Shown: positions 12,177 through 26,400 of the stretch, piece by piece | Position numbering within the stretch: the first letter of the stretch is position 1 | Layout of the letters: every line of letters starts with the position of its first letter | Assembly: GCA_021229015.1 (NCBI GenBank) | Contig: CM037783.1 | Location: forward strand, 11,231,324-11,295,323 | Origin: Solen grandis | Lineage: Eukaryota > Mollusca > Bivalvia > Adapedonta > Solenidae | DNA: 64,000 nt | Direction of reading: 5' to 3' | The notes under the pieces: generated by a model | What the model was told of the DNA's origin: nothing | The model's database searches: none | What the model saw: only the letters and a program-made list of their open reading frames with translations | Translations under genes and position numbers: made by a program

Positions 12177-14765
12177 TACAGTTGATTGACCGATTCCGGA
12201 TCACTAACGAAATTTTCACTGACCATCGTAAAAATATTTAAAGATTTTGTGTATGCTCAGTATTTTCTGGAAGACTATTGTCTAATGTAAATATTCATCT
12301 AAAAATAATGTTGATAAATCTTTATTTATCGGGAATTGTAGACGGTGTTTGTATACGCATCGGTTGGAGCATTTGCGGATCACTTTGAGCATTTCCGGAT
12401 CATTCGCTACATTTTGGACAAATACGTTAAAACAATACTAGGGGGCGTCTAAAAAGTAAGAAGAAAAACAAATATACGATATTATTCAACAATTTTATTG
12501 TTGCAAGAAAAATAAAGATAAATTTCATGATTAATACCTTTGGTAACATTATTAAAATCATAAATAACTGCATCACGGTCAACAGTGCATTTTTCTGATT
12601 AAAGCACTGAGACGATCTATCATAAAGACACTGTGTGTATATATTAACATGTCATAACACAGTGACTTAAACGGCTAAAACTGAAGTCATTTAGTGAAAA
12701 AAAAGCAGCACATCAGCTCAGCTAATTATGAAAGAAATAATCAATATAAATTTAGAGAACATTTAAAACAGTATCAGTCTGACTATGAAAATCTTGTATC
12801 AATTCCCAAATGCCTCAACCCAAAAGAGATTTTTAGCTATTGACAGAATACATGGGACAAAAATAAACACAGTGGAACATGCGTTGAATGCCATCAATAA
12901 CAGACCAACTAGAATGACACCATCTAAAGAGACACCAACGGAGGAACTTATCAAAATCATCTACCACTTCATCAAGTAGCACTAACACCATATTACAAGT
13001 CGAAATAACCAAGGAGACCCTGTACTCAAGAAGACAAGTCCAACATTAGATTCAATTCCAAATATAGTGTATATAAATAAATAAGATGGCATTTTAGAAA
13101 GAAATTATCTTTTATTGATATGCAGTTATCATACGACATCCCAATTGTTTAATATATGTGACTGGAATTTTGTATGTGTATAACCTTAATATAATTTAAT
13201 CACATGATGCAGATGACATCTTTTGTACTTCAGGGGTAATTATTTGTATTATTTGTGTACTGTATCCTTGAAGATCATTTCTGACTGAAACTAATTTGAT
13301 AAACTTACCTCTGTTTGTGTGTCTTGTTTAATTTACACAGGCAGATTGCATTATCAACCTAAAACAATGTGGAAACTCTCATGGGACATTTCTTTTATTT
13401 GACAGACATAATACTTTTATTTATCTAGTGGTATGAGGAGGTTGTTGCATTCCCCCATACCTTACAATAAATATATATTATCAGGGTCTCTTCAATTATC
13501 AATTATCAAGCATGAATTGTCAAGACAATTTCCTTTTTCAAGATATAACATACAATTGTTATTTTATAAATCCATAAAAATAAGATATTTTACATAAAAA
13601 GCATAGCAAAAATGATAAAAAAGAGACTGCAATTGAAATAAAAAAAAATAATTTCTTGACCTGGTTTTAAATGTAGTAAGAAAACTTAACAATTGCCCAA
13701 CCATCTTTTTCAGCATCAATTAAATTTGTTGATTAATAAATGTCCCATGCTAGACATTATAAAACTAAGCTTTTCTTTATACCAATCATAGATGCTATCT
13801 TTTTTTTTCTCTCCTTTTTTTTTTATGTTCAGTAGGCAAACTGGCAATATCAGTTAACTTTAGCTGTCTTTTTTCATGATTGGTCATAATTATCATGCAG
13901 TGATGAGTCACATGCTGAATAATGAGGCAGCCATTTATCAAGACGGCAAACATTTATATTTGGTCTACAGCTAGTATTCTGGCGGTCTTCTGTGCAGGAC
14001 TTCAGAGATCTAATGTGGTTTTCTTCAGCCTAATTACTTCCTAAAATGGAAACAAAGCTTTTTTGGACATACAATTATAAATCAAAAACAGTAGTGATTG
14101 ATTTTCTGTTATAAATTCTGTATTTCTCAGTAATTTCATATTGGGATATCAAATGAACCATTAAGTGTTGAATGTTAGAGCTTTTCTGTTATTAAACATA
14201 TCAGTTTATTATATTTGAGCATGTTATTACTGATTTATAATAATGTATGACCTTTTTCTTTTCATTATTCAACACAATACATGTAAAATTTTCTATCCAA
14301 TGAACGGATATTAAAATTTTCGAAACGACCCTCGTTTTGCGTTAGTGATCCGGAATGCCTCAGTGACATAGGCAGATTTACAAACAAATAAGTCTTAAAA
14401 CTAGATTGATTTCGATGACGGCATTTTTGCACAAGTTCCTTGGGATAATGAATGCAATATCCATATCAAAATATTTAATTTACCTCTAAAGGTTCATCAG
14501 TTGTTCGCCGTTATTTCCAACCTTCGTACTTCGCGCCGCTGTTTAAACGTGAGATTTACTGACTATGGTAATCGGTAAGCAACCATTTGAGGTACGTTTT
14601 CGACGAATACGACTGTCATATTTTGGTGAAATCATGTTAATGAATTGATTTTTGAAAATATCATATTGAGTTATGGTTACATCCGCGGAAAAGATATGAA
14701 AACATAACTAGAACTGATAACTGATCCGGAACTACTCATGATCCGGAACCGGTCAATCAACTGTA
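12177..14765. mobile_element. 2.6-kb TIR transposon with 14-bp flanking direct repeat
   Basis: 27-bp terminal inverted repeats (TACAGTTGATTGACC..TTCCGGATCA) at 12177-12203 and 14739-14765 match at 26 positions. CTCCCAATGGAAAT flanks both sides (12162-12175 and 14766-14779). TTCCGGATCA-type motifs recur inside both ends, for example near 12372, 12402, 14340-14356 and 14720. The interior holds a 64-codon frame at 12785-12979 whose LNAINNRPTRMTPSKETPTE segment is reminiscent of the tail of an integrase-type transposase, and otherwise AT-rich sequence. Superfamily unresolved. Confidence 0.75.
12785..12979 (+). pseudogene. Possible transposase remnant inside the TIR element
   Basis: A short open frame whose second half has the pattern LN-x-INNRP-x-RMTP-x-ETP-x-EL, as near the end of rve/IS30-like integrase domains (LN..NRP...TP.E). 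No catalytic acidic residues are present in this fragment. The similarity is by eye and weak; its position inside a TIR element is the main support. Confidence 0.3.
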
Positions 14766-14779
14766 CTCCCAATGGAAAT

Positions 14780-15620
14780 TGATGAGTCTCTGGAGGCATA
14801 GGGAACAGGTTCCCCGGTGTCCTGGGCAAGCTTCAGAAGCGTCACCAACCATGTGGAGGCTTCAGAAGAACTGCAAAAAATTCAAAATTTTCCCATTGTG
14901 TTCCCAGGTTTTATCAGGGAAACAGGCAGACGACACATCAGCAGAGCTTCTCTGAGCCACGGGAAGCATTCGTGTAGCTTCCATGAAATTTTTTTCCTCC
15001 GAGACATCTCTGAAGCTTCAACGGTCAAGGTGGGTGGGCATTTGGGGATATTTGACTGTTCAGGGACCTTTTTGTGACACATTCCCAATCTTGTGGTTGA
15101 ATCCCCGAATATCGGCGAGGGTTGAGGAGCGCTCTCTGAAATATGTTGCTGTTTTGGTCAATCTGAGACTGAGACAGTCTTAAAGGCCACGGAACATTGC
15201 TAGGGCATCCAATTCCACCATTTAATTCTCATAATTGCCATAATTTATCCCAGTGCACCTAGGGTAGTTTGCAAGTACTCAGCAAGTCATCCCCAAATCT
15301 ACAGGGATATTCCCCCAATTATGTTTCAAATTCAGTGAAGCTCAGGGGCATCTTTGTTGATCATCAGAGAAGGTCCCCAGGAGCTTTACCGAACCTAGTG
15401 AGCCTTCCCCAATATTTCAAGGCCATTGTTTGGGGGACATTCCTGGAAGATTTTTTACCATAGCTGAAATATCAGGCAACGAACCATCCCCTAGGCCTAA
15501 CCAGCACCATTTCTCATCATTCTCCCATCTATTTGGCTCATATATTGGGAGCCATCTGGAGAAAAGTTTTGTATTTCCACATTGTCAATGATTTTTCCCC
15601 ATTGGAACCTAGGCATTAGA
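14780..15620. other. Unassigned non-coding stretch richer in G/C than its surroundings
   Basis: Contrasts with the flanking AT-rich DNA. It has many GGG/CCC runs and words such as TTCCCC, CTTCAGAAG and GGGGACATTCC, and short open frames on both strands. No protein family, tRNA-like motif or clear repeat was recognised. Confidence 0.5.
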
Positions 15621-17412
15621 TGAAAGGCCTTCAAAATTAAAAAAAATAAATATCATATTTAAAAAACAACAACAAACAAAAAATCTTTCACTTTTATTCC
15701 CAGATTCCCTTCAGAATGCATCTGCATCATTCCGGGGTAATAAAAACATGACTTTTTCCAGAGGGAGCATGCCCCAGGAACCCATAGCACTCACATCACA
15801 TTCAGATTTTGCTCTCCCCACCCCCCTGTATATGGGACATAAAAAAAATCATGAGAAACCCCGTTGATTAAAAAAACATCTAACATCAAAAGTAGTTCCA
15901 ACTTTCATTTCAGCCAGTACTGGATCAGGATAATAATGCTGTTGTTCAGATATTGTGAATTCTTGATTAAGGTGTGCTTTTTTGTTTACAAACAGAAATG
16001 TTGCACTGGGAAAAGAAGTGATAAACTGAGATTTGACAGCTAAAGAAATAAACATTAAAAACTTACAATTTACTCCTTTTCAACTGCTCCTAACAATTTA
16101 CTCCTTTTTTAACTGCTCCTAACAATTTATTCCTTTTCAACTGTTCCTAAGCTAGCAATGTACCTGTATTTGAAGCATTTATTAAAAGCAAATTTTTTGA
16201 TAGTTTAAATATTTTCATAGTAGGCCGTCTGCTATTTACATAAAAACAATATTTTCCAAGGTCTAAAGGTGAATGTATAATTATGTGCTAAATGTATACC
16301 CATCACTGAAACAAAGTGAGGCCTTCACTCAAGGATACAGCTTGTGTATGGTAATCTGGCAGAACCAAATATAGTGTCTTACATAAGCATTAAGTTTTTC
16401 ACTACTGTTTTAAGAAAGTTATAGTAATTAGGAGGAATGATGATTTCATCTGCTTGTCATGTGCTCAGTAGGGAATTTATGTCTTAATCTGTTAAACAGT
16501 TACTGCTTAAATTTAAGTGTTAAATATCAGATATGAACAATTGCCTTCCAGATACTTGCAAATCAAGTCACATTTTTTTTATGCACAGTATACCCGGTAC
16601 TTGTTCTTCCTCGTTTTGATGTTTAGCCAAGGTGGCCAAAAAGAGGTAATGCTTTTACGATGATGTAAGGAAATAATATATATTCAAGAAGATATGCATT
16701 TTTGTTTTTTGCTTACTTCAGACATTTTTGTTTTTATGTGAAAATGATAATACATGGATGCATTCATGACTCAACTAACATGTAGAATTATAAGAATGAA
16801 AACAAATATCTAGAGCAGCCTTAAAAAGGTCACACCAGGATATCTGCAATCTACTTTTAAATTAAACCTTAAAATTTTAGTTGTTTTTTTCTGCCTGCTT
16901 ATAGGGTTTAAATATCTTCTTTTGTTTACTGCCCACATTCAACATAATGAATATATTGCCAAAATGGCTCCGACTCCATTCCCAAATGAAAATAGGTCAT
17001 ATTTTTCCCAGTTGGCCCTGTATTTTCCTAAGGAAATCTGTTTTATTTGTTATTTAATTATTTTTATGTAAGAAAATGCCTCTTTTGACAATATGTTTTA
17101 CATACTTACTGGTAGTTGCTTTTCTTGCTTCTTACTAAATCCCAATAAAGAAAAATATTTCAATATTTTTTCCAAATTGGGGCTAGGGACCCATGCCTAA
17201 AATAGTAAGAACTCTGAATTTGTTCTGATTAAATTAAAATCTAAGGCCAGTACTGTAAAATAAATAATTTTATGGGGACTAATTTTCAAAGAGACATTTT
17301 TTGTGGATAGTTTTATCCCATCATTGTCATGTCTTTTCAATTTAAGAAAAACATCTTATATGTCTAACATTCTAGAATATTAAGCCTTAAAGATTTTTTT
17401 GTTCTTTTTCAG
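15621..17412. other. Intergenic/5' region of TBRG1; only a small tandem repeat seen
   Basis: AT-rich sequence before the acceptor at 17411-17412. The TBRG1 promoter and first untranslated exon should lie upstream but no site could be fixed. Apart from the triplicate at 16066-16150 nothing was recognised. Confidence 0.5.
16066..16150 (+). repeat. Three tandem ~30-bp units
   Basis: CAATTTACTCCTTTTCAACT followed by GCTCCTAA repeats three times with small changes. Confidence 0.9.
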
Positions 17413-17418
17413 ATAGCC

Positions 17419-20400
17419 ATGGATAATGATCAGCCCAATGTTGACTTTTTAAAGCGTGCATATGAGAGTCTCCAGAAAAGAGGTGGTAACATATCACTTT
17501 CAGAACTAAACCGCACACCTATGGAACCAGTTGCCAACCAGTCCCAGATAAGACAAACTGTGAAGATAATACAGTCAAATGGAGCACCAAAACTGGAGAC
17601 ACAAAACCCTGTAAGTTGAAAGAACATTGTTATAGTCACATTATTTATTATTGCTCCTTTCCAAATTCAAGCAGTGAAGATTTAAGTCCCTTTATTTCCA
17701 TTCAGGGCTTACAAATTGTATCACAAGCAAAATCATGTGTTCTTTTGTGTAAACTAGGTCAACATTTGACTACCTGTTATTGCAGTGTAGCAATTGGATA
17801 ATCTGTAAGTCATCATACATAATACATCTGTAAACATTGAAAAGTTCCAGTTCATTGTTTGAGAAACAAAGTATGACCTAAAACTTCACAGTTAGAGGTG
17901 GATGCAAAATTTTGAAACATGTGCAGAATAGTGTTTTTACCATAGAATTATTATAAAGCAAAATTTAAGGGCTGACAGTGAAAGTATTTTAAGTGCATGT
18001 AGAAATAGAAGGAGATGGGACAGTTTTGCAGTCAGCCCTAAAAAATGTCTATGAAATACATATTGTGATTTTTGAATTATCAGTCTTACTTAATTTATCC
18101 ATGTAGAACTGTAAGAGTTTTGTATTTAAGAGTCTCCAGACTGGGTACCAGTAATTCAGAAGTTTTTTTTCTTAATCTTTCATTGATTTATGGTATTTGA
18201 TGTAGGTTGCAGGAAACTCTTCAGGAAAAGGAGGCCCTGCAGGTGTGGTCAGTCTACTGGGGAGTCAAAAATACAGGTAATATAGCCAGTGTCCTTAGAA
18301 TACAGATACTGTGGTCAGTAGAATAGTGGAGGCTATGGTCAAGTAGACTGGTAGAATACACAACTATTGATCCATAGGTTGTGGCTTCAAACCCTGGCAA
18401 GGGGCAAGGATAGTTCAAAACCTTCCCATATGCTAAGTTGTGGATCAGCCCAGGAAAAATCAAGAAAAAATGGTGTTGTGTTTTAGCCCAACTTATATTC
18501 AGAATTATGATTTTCTATTGTTGTTTGTATAAGTCTTAATGCTTTGCATTTATACAGAAGATGTATGATTCATTGAATAAACAGTTGAAAGGCTTCACTC
18601 TCCAGCTATTGTATATTTGAATATCTGATACAGAATTTAACCCACTTCAACATGAATTAAACTATTTTCTTAATTTGATTAAAAATCCTTGCTTTTTGTG
18701 TAAAAAAACAACAACAATATTTGTTATGTGAAAACTGAGAATAAATTTTGTATAACAAGCAAGTCAGCATTGATATATTTTTTGCTAACAGTGGTGGGGA
18801 GAGCTGCATTATGGGATACAAGAAACGACAGCAAGGAAACAAACAGAAGCGTCCAGGCAGTGCTTCCAGTGACCCATATTACCATAAATGGAAATACTTG
18901 AAGAAGTACATCAAAAACACGGTGTTTGTATGTAGCTTATCAAATAATATTTAATTATTCAGGTTCAGGTTATCTATTAATTTGTAATCATGGTCCATCA
19001 AGTGATGGTAGGAATTTTATAGTAAGTGCAAGGCTTTATAGACTTTAAGTAAAAGAGCCAATAACTCCAAATTAATAGATGCTTACATCTGCACTAAAGT
19101 TTTTTTAAGCATTTGAAGGACTATGATTTTGATTTAATGATTGATGGATTACCTTAAGAAGAAAAGTTAAAATGAAAGTTTGCCATAGATTTAAAATATT
19201 TGTAGTTGCCTGCTCATCGTAAGTTATAGTTTAAATTAAAGTTTCAAAAACGGCTAAAAATCATAATCAATGATTGGAAATAATCAGACAAGACAAGATT
19301 ATGTAATCAATTTGTTTTTTAACCATCACTTACATGTAGAATATGATTTTGAAAGCAAAAGAAAAAAAAATAATTTGATATACAAAGATACTATCAAAGA
19401 ATGTTAATAACAAGAGACAAGAATTAGCAGCTTATTATGGAAAGATTGAAAAATAATTGGAACAATAAGAGGAAAATACTTTAAAAAAAAATCAGAAATA
19501 GAGAAGATCTAGTGTTAATATTGTTTTGTTTTTTTTTGTTTTTTTTCTTTCATTTCTTGGTACACATACTCTTAATTACTGGCAAAGAGAGAAATTAAAG
19601 GAATCAATCACGAAGGAACACAATCGATGATCGCAGACCTTGGCAGCTTTTGATCAATCATCGATTATAATCAATCACCGTTTAATCTCTTGTTTAAATC
19701 AAGGATTCTATTAAGAAAGTCATATATAGTGCATGTGTATATCTTGCATATCATTTCAAATTAAGATGTCCCTCAAGCGTCTGAAATTCTGAATCACATT
19801 AGTTTTGAAATTCTGAAGAAATTAAAAACCATTTTCTGTAGTGTGGTATCATGCCCTTTGTCCACAGTGTGATATAACAGCAAAGCAGTCTTTTTTGTCT
19901 CTTGTAGAGAAAGTCTCCAAATAACTGTTATACTGTCTATAGGACATTTAGCAAACAAACAAGAGTCTTATAATGATAAGGGGCTGTCAATAATCATGAA
20001 ATTATTTTACGTCTACCTTATAAAGGTACAGTCTAGCCAGTGGGTATACCAGTGATTCGTGATATATTTCTTTTTTTCTGGTGTTTCAGATGAATGCTGC
20101 TGTTTGTGATGAAGTTGTCAGACAAGAAGAAAAAGTTGCCAAGGCAAGAGAAGAAAGAAGGTACTGATATTTCTTCCTCTCACCCTCATTTGCAAACCTG
20201 AATATTTCAGTTTCCTTTCTTGTATTATTCCCCTAGACTGAGTGGGCAGAACCTAAAGTTTTACTTATGTCAGTCATTCCTAAATATGGTACAATCTTTT
20301 TCTACATGCCTTGTGACAATGAGCTGATTTTTTGTATGTTGCTTTTTACTCACTTTCACCCACTTTCGATTTTGGCAAATCTGCATATTTCCTGTAAATA

Positions 20401-23400
20401 CAATGTACTTAATCTCTCTTGCAAGCTAACTTTCTTCCTGAAAAAAATAATTTTGTCCATGTGTCAAGGTCTCTAAAATGACTGTAATACTGAAGTTGGG
20501 TCATTAAGGTGTCAATCAGTCTAACAAGTTTATTTTCCATGTGACAGGTTTCTACTGAGGAAGTTGCTTCACTATCAGTCCCTATCAGAGAGCCAATCTC
20601 ACAATGTGAAGTCCCTCCCTACCTCTCTGCTAAAGAGCTCTTCTGAGGACATGATGACTAGTATCAAGGTCAAGACAAAGAAGAAGGCCACACCTGCTGG
20701 TGGAGACAAGGCTAAACAGACAAGGGAACTATTGGAATGTGAGGCTCATGAGTATTCATATTAACATCATATCTTTCATCTCAGAGATTTGTATAAACTA
20801 GTTTTGAAATAATTGATTTTAAGTAGATTTGTGTCTCATGTCTTACACATCTATGTAATTTCATATAGTTTTGACTCCACTGGAAGTAAGTGCAATAGAT
20901 GTTATCAGGAACTCGTAAAATGTGGGTTTTTCTCATCTAATCCAGGGGCACAAACAAACTTTTACCGTTATAGCTTCACGGTGCACTGCCGTTCACAGTA
21001 GAATTAGTGCAACACCACGAAGTTGTAACTGTAAAAGTTTGTTTGTACCCCCAGATTAGCTGGGAAATTCCCAAATATTCTTCATTCCGGAGTAAGTCTA
21101 TCTTTATTATGATGGGTCATCCTAGGTAAAAAGATATACTAGTAATTTGTATATTATTCTGTATGAATTTGTTTTTGCATTATGTTTTTAACATTGTTAA
21201 AGTCAAAGTCTGAATACAAGTGAATTGAATAGTACTTGAAGCATTGCAGAATGTTCTTTTTTTACTCCTTTTTGCTACATTTATATACATGTATATATGA
21301 TATAAAGAAAAAAATCTTTTTGTCTTTTATCAACTGCATTGCATTTGATATCAACAAATTCCATTTGGCTTTAGTGGCCTAACATTAATTATCACTCACA
21401 ATGTCATTTTACAGCCCTGGGTGTAAAAGCCAAGCCAAAGAAGAGCAAATCGAGTGGTGGTAAACATGTAGTGCCCCCTATACCCCTAGACAGTATTGGC
21501 AGACCCATCTTCCCGATCTGTATCGGGGATCTCACGCTACACAGTGTAGGGGAGGTAATGGCTCCTTGTTGTGACACCTTCACAACTTTGTACAATAAGA
21601 GAAAGATAGATTATTCTGCCGTGAATATACGTCTAGAAATAAATTGATTTAATAGTTTATTAAACCTTATAAAAAGCTATAAGGAAATTGTTTCGTTATG
21701 TTGCATTGTGCCTCATTGCAATATATGTACATTTTTCAAAAAGTCCATTATTGTTGAATCAAGGTAATGAACTGAGGGTAGGTTTTCAACATCTTCAGTG
21801 ATAGGTCTAGGTTTACTTGGCTGTTATGAGATAAACAATGTAAATAACTAAAAGAAATTATATTAAGTATTTATGATTCACAATTTTGTAAATTAGGTGA
21901 AATAAAAAACAAAACAAACAAAAAATGCATGAAAAAATAGTATCATATTTGTGTATTGTTTTCCCCAGATTGTTGCAGACAGATCAGGGTTCCACACCTC
22001 CAACAGTATATTTCCTGTAGGATACTGCAGTACGAGGATGTATGCCAGCCTACAGGCTCCTGATAAGCCCTCCCTCTACACCTGCAAGATCTCAGATGGA
22101 GGCAAGGGACCGATGGTAGGTTGTTTGATGAACTTTTTTCTTTCCATTAATGTTGGATATCAGATAATGTACGTTGAATGGAGAGAATAGGCAACCTAGG
22201 ATTGATCCTTGGTCAATCTGACAATATATGTGAAAGTGTATTTGGTAGCCCATTCAGACATATGGGTGATTTTTTAGGAACTTTGGTTTCTTCCCACATC
22301 AAAAACCATGTGAAGCTACTATTAGAGCCAATGAGATTTTCCTGTTGTTGTAAATTATATTTTGTTTAATTTTTTTTTATTAAGAAAAAAAAACAAACAA
22401 AAAAACACTTATAAACTGATATTTAACCTTCTTGATTATCCCTTGATGGTACCAATATACTAGCATAATTATTTTGGAAATAATAATTTCAGTTTGAGAT
22501 TGAGACAGAGGATGGTTCAGAAGTGTTCCGCAGCAGATACCTATCTGAGTGTCACAGTCAATTGTTAAGGGCCCTGAATCAGGCCAGGTATGGTATAATC
22601 AAACCCCTCTTATATCATCATCATCATCATCATCACTTCGACAATAATGATATCAGAATTCAGAGTTACCTTAATTATATAGATTTTATTTTTCATTCCA
22701 TTTAGATCTAATAAACAACAGAATAGGAAAAGAAAAGCAGTTGACTCTATCACTACACCAAGATGCAACAGCCAAGAAAACATCGCATCTAGATTGTGAA
22801 AAAAAAAAAGGGGGGTCTAAGAATCCTACAAACAAGACCAGAACATCATATAAAAACATAGATTCCAGGGCACAAAGACTAAATCTATTCTAATGTATGG
22901 ATCCTTCTAAGAATAATACTCATCTTCATCTTCAAGGAAACATGTTTTTGATCCATCAAATGGCTCTACTAACAGATATCAGGAACAATAGTGGAAACCT
23001 AATGTACCCCAAGCTTGCTATACTCTTGATGGATAAACTAGAGCAAACTTTCATAGCAACAAAATCAGACCTACCACTTGTATGGTGGTTATTTATTGAT
23101 GATATGTTGGTAATACAGCCACACTCCCTAGAGAAGTTATCCTTCTTCACACTGACCCTAAACAGTTATGACGACACGATTAAATATATTAACATTAGAA
23201 ATTAAAGACAGTAGCATAGATGTTCAGGATTTATATAGACAAAAAGATACAAATGGAAAACTCATTATTGTCTGTACACCAAATCTACAGATGCACGTAT
23301 GAACATCTATCCCATCAAAAGAGGCAACAGGAATGAAATAATTGTTCAAGACAAAAGAGATGACAATGATGTAATGATGTTAACAATTTTTTAAATTTTT

Positions 23401-26400
23401 AATGTATTCCTTCATTATACTGATCATGTGACAATAATTCCTTTTTTAATGTACTTCAGGAACAAACAAAATTATTGTGATATTTGAATACTATCTTGAT
23501 GAAGGTCAAAACTAGGTGGTAAATAAAATCTGTCCACTTATCCAATGTTTGGTCATGAGTTCAACTTACCCAATCTATCTTATTATGAATTTATTTTTAC
23601 CTAGATCGAGAATAAAGTTATTAGTTTTCTTAAATTCATCCCAATGCAGCAGTTTCCTTTCTGGACATGTATTTTTAGCTATAGAGTTAACCTTCATGTG
23701 CTGCAACAGTAGATAACATTTTGAATTGCCCATCATCAAACTACTTTTACACTTTTAAAGAAAAAAGGAACCACTTGCCTTTTTAGCTCGACTATTCAAA
23801 GAAGCTATTGGCGTCGGCATCAGTGTTGGCGTTGCAGCTTTTGGTTAAAGTTTTGCATGCAAGTTACTATCAACCTTATATCTCAATAACCATGTATGGT
23901 ATTGACTTTAAAGTTTATAAATATGTTCAGGGGCATCAGATAACCAAGATAGATAACTCTTGACTGAATTTAATATGAACTAGACTTCTTTTGTTCTGGA
24001 CAAAAGAAAGGGCTTTCTGCACTGCAAACCATGTCAAACCTGATCATACTTATTGAGTTTTCTGAAATACACCATCTTCAAAAATTGAAGAAAATCCGTC
24101 CCGAATTGATAGCTGTAGAGTGCAAACATAAATAAATAGCAGAGGAAATCTGTGATGTCATATAACATAATTTAAATTTTAAAGTCATTGCATTCAAAAG
24201 GGAATATGTTTCTTTGTTTTCAGTTATAATTTTAATTTTAAAGTGACAATGACAATGTGAAATCTAGCTTTTTTTCAATATTAAAAGGGGCATAACTCCT
24301 GACCTAATATCAATTTAAATTTAGACTGGGACAAAAATGTAGGCCTCTAGAGTATTCACAAGATTTTTCTAAGATTTGACCTGGTGACCTAGTTTTTGAT
24401 CCCACGTGACCCAATTTTCAAACTTATGCAAGATATCATGTAGACAAACATCCTGATCAAAATGTATGAAGATTGGGCCAAAAACTTTTTTCCCCACATG
24501 ACCCAATTTCAAACTCATCCGAGATATCATGTAGACAAACATCCTGACCAAGTTTCATGAAGATTGGGTTAAAACGGTGGCCTCTAGAGTGTTCACAATG
24601 TTTTTCTAAGATTTTCCCTGGTGACCTAGTTTTTGACCCATGTAACCCAATTTCGACCTCATCTGAGATATCATGTAGACAAACATCCTGATCAAATTTT
24701 ATAAAGATTGGGCTAAAACTGTGGCCTCTAGAGTGTTCACAATGTTTTTCTAAATTTTTTAATAGTGACCTATTTTTTGACCCCACATGACCCAATTTCG
24801 AACTCATCCGAGATATCATGTAGACAAACATCCTGCCCAAGTTTCATGAAGATTGGGTTAAAATTGTGGCCTCTAGAGTGTTCATAATGTTTTTCTAAGA
24901 TTTGACCTGGTGACCTAGTTTTTGACCCCACATGACCCAATTTCGAACTCATCCGAGATATCATGTAGACAAACATCCTGACCAAGATTCATGAAGATTG
25001 GGTTTAAACTGTGGCCTGTAGACTGTTCACAAGGTTTTTCTAAGGTTTGACCTGGCGACTTAGTTTTTGACCCCACATGACCCAATTTCAAATTTATCTG
25101 AGATATCATGTAGACAATCATTCTGACCAAGTTTTCATGAAGATTGGGCCAAAACTGTGGCCTGTAGAGTGTTCACAAGATTTTTCTAAGATTTGACCTG
25201 GTGACCTAGTTTTTGACCCCACATGACCCAATTTCAAATTCCGAGATATCATATAGACAAACATCCTGACCAAGTTTCATGAAGATTGGGCCAAAGCTGT
25301 GGCCTCTAGAGTGTTCACAATGTTTTTCTAAGATTTGACCTAGTAACCTATTTTTTGACCCCACATGACCCAATTTCGAACTCATCCGAGATATCATGTA
25401 GACAAACATCCTGACCAAGTTTCATGAAGATTGGGCCAAAACTGTGGCCTCTAGAGTGTTCACAAGCAATTGTCGACGACAGACGACTGACGACGCACGA
25501 CGGACAAAAGGCGACCAGAAAAGCTCACCCGAGCACAAGTGCTCAGGTGAGCTAAAAAGAAAGGCCTATATATTTTCAACATTTCACGTGTTTCATATTT
25601 CAACTTTTCTGTTACGTGCTCTAAGATATAGAAAGTTATTTTTCAAAGAAACGGCAAAAAAATCGGCAAAACGATGTTCATGTCTATTATTGCCCTTCGA
25701 CAAATAACTTTATAATTAATGGTTCGATCATTAAAATTTGAATACCATTAGAACCGCATTGCATCACGCTAATAATATTGTTCTTTATGTTATTTTCAAA
25801 AATTAATAGTTTCTTAGAAAAAAAAAACAATCAAATGATAGGGACTAACTGCAGAAATGCATGAAAGAACGGTTTAAATGAATTCTTATTTCTCATCTAA
25901 CTTCCTTATAGGATATCCGATGTCCAATTTTCAAATGCAAGGTACCATAAGAAAGGCCTTTAAATTTCCAACATTTCACGTGTTTCATGTTTCAACTTTT
26001 CTATTACGGGCTCTGAGATATAGAAAGTTATTTTTAAAGAAAACGGCAAAAATCGGCAAAAAGATGTTCATGTCTATTATTGCCTTTCGACAAATAACTT
26101 TATAATTTATGGTCCGATCATTAAAATCTGCATATCATTAGAACCACATTACATCATGCAAAAAAACAACAACAAAAATTGTATGTTATTTTTAAAAAAT
26201 CATTAGTTTCTTCGAAAAAAAGGAATCAAGTGATCGGGACTTACTGCGGGAGTGCATGAAAGAACGGTTTCACTGCATTCTTAGTTTTCATGTAACTTCC
26301 TTATATTAAGTCCAATTTTAAAAAGCTAGGTACCGTTTGAAAGGTCTTTTCATTTCCCACAATTCCCTCGCTTCATAATTGTATGTATCTTTAAACACTT

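Noticed and set aside
24370..25418. Several minus-strand frames of 60-127 codons with repeated MVRMFVYMISRMSSKLGHVGSK-like peptides
   Set aside because: They come from a non-coding 145-bp minisatellite; the period breaks frame and there is no start, splice or stop context.
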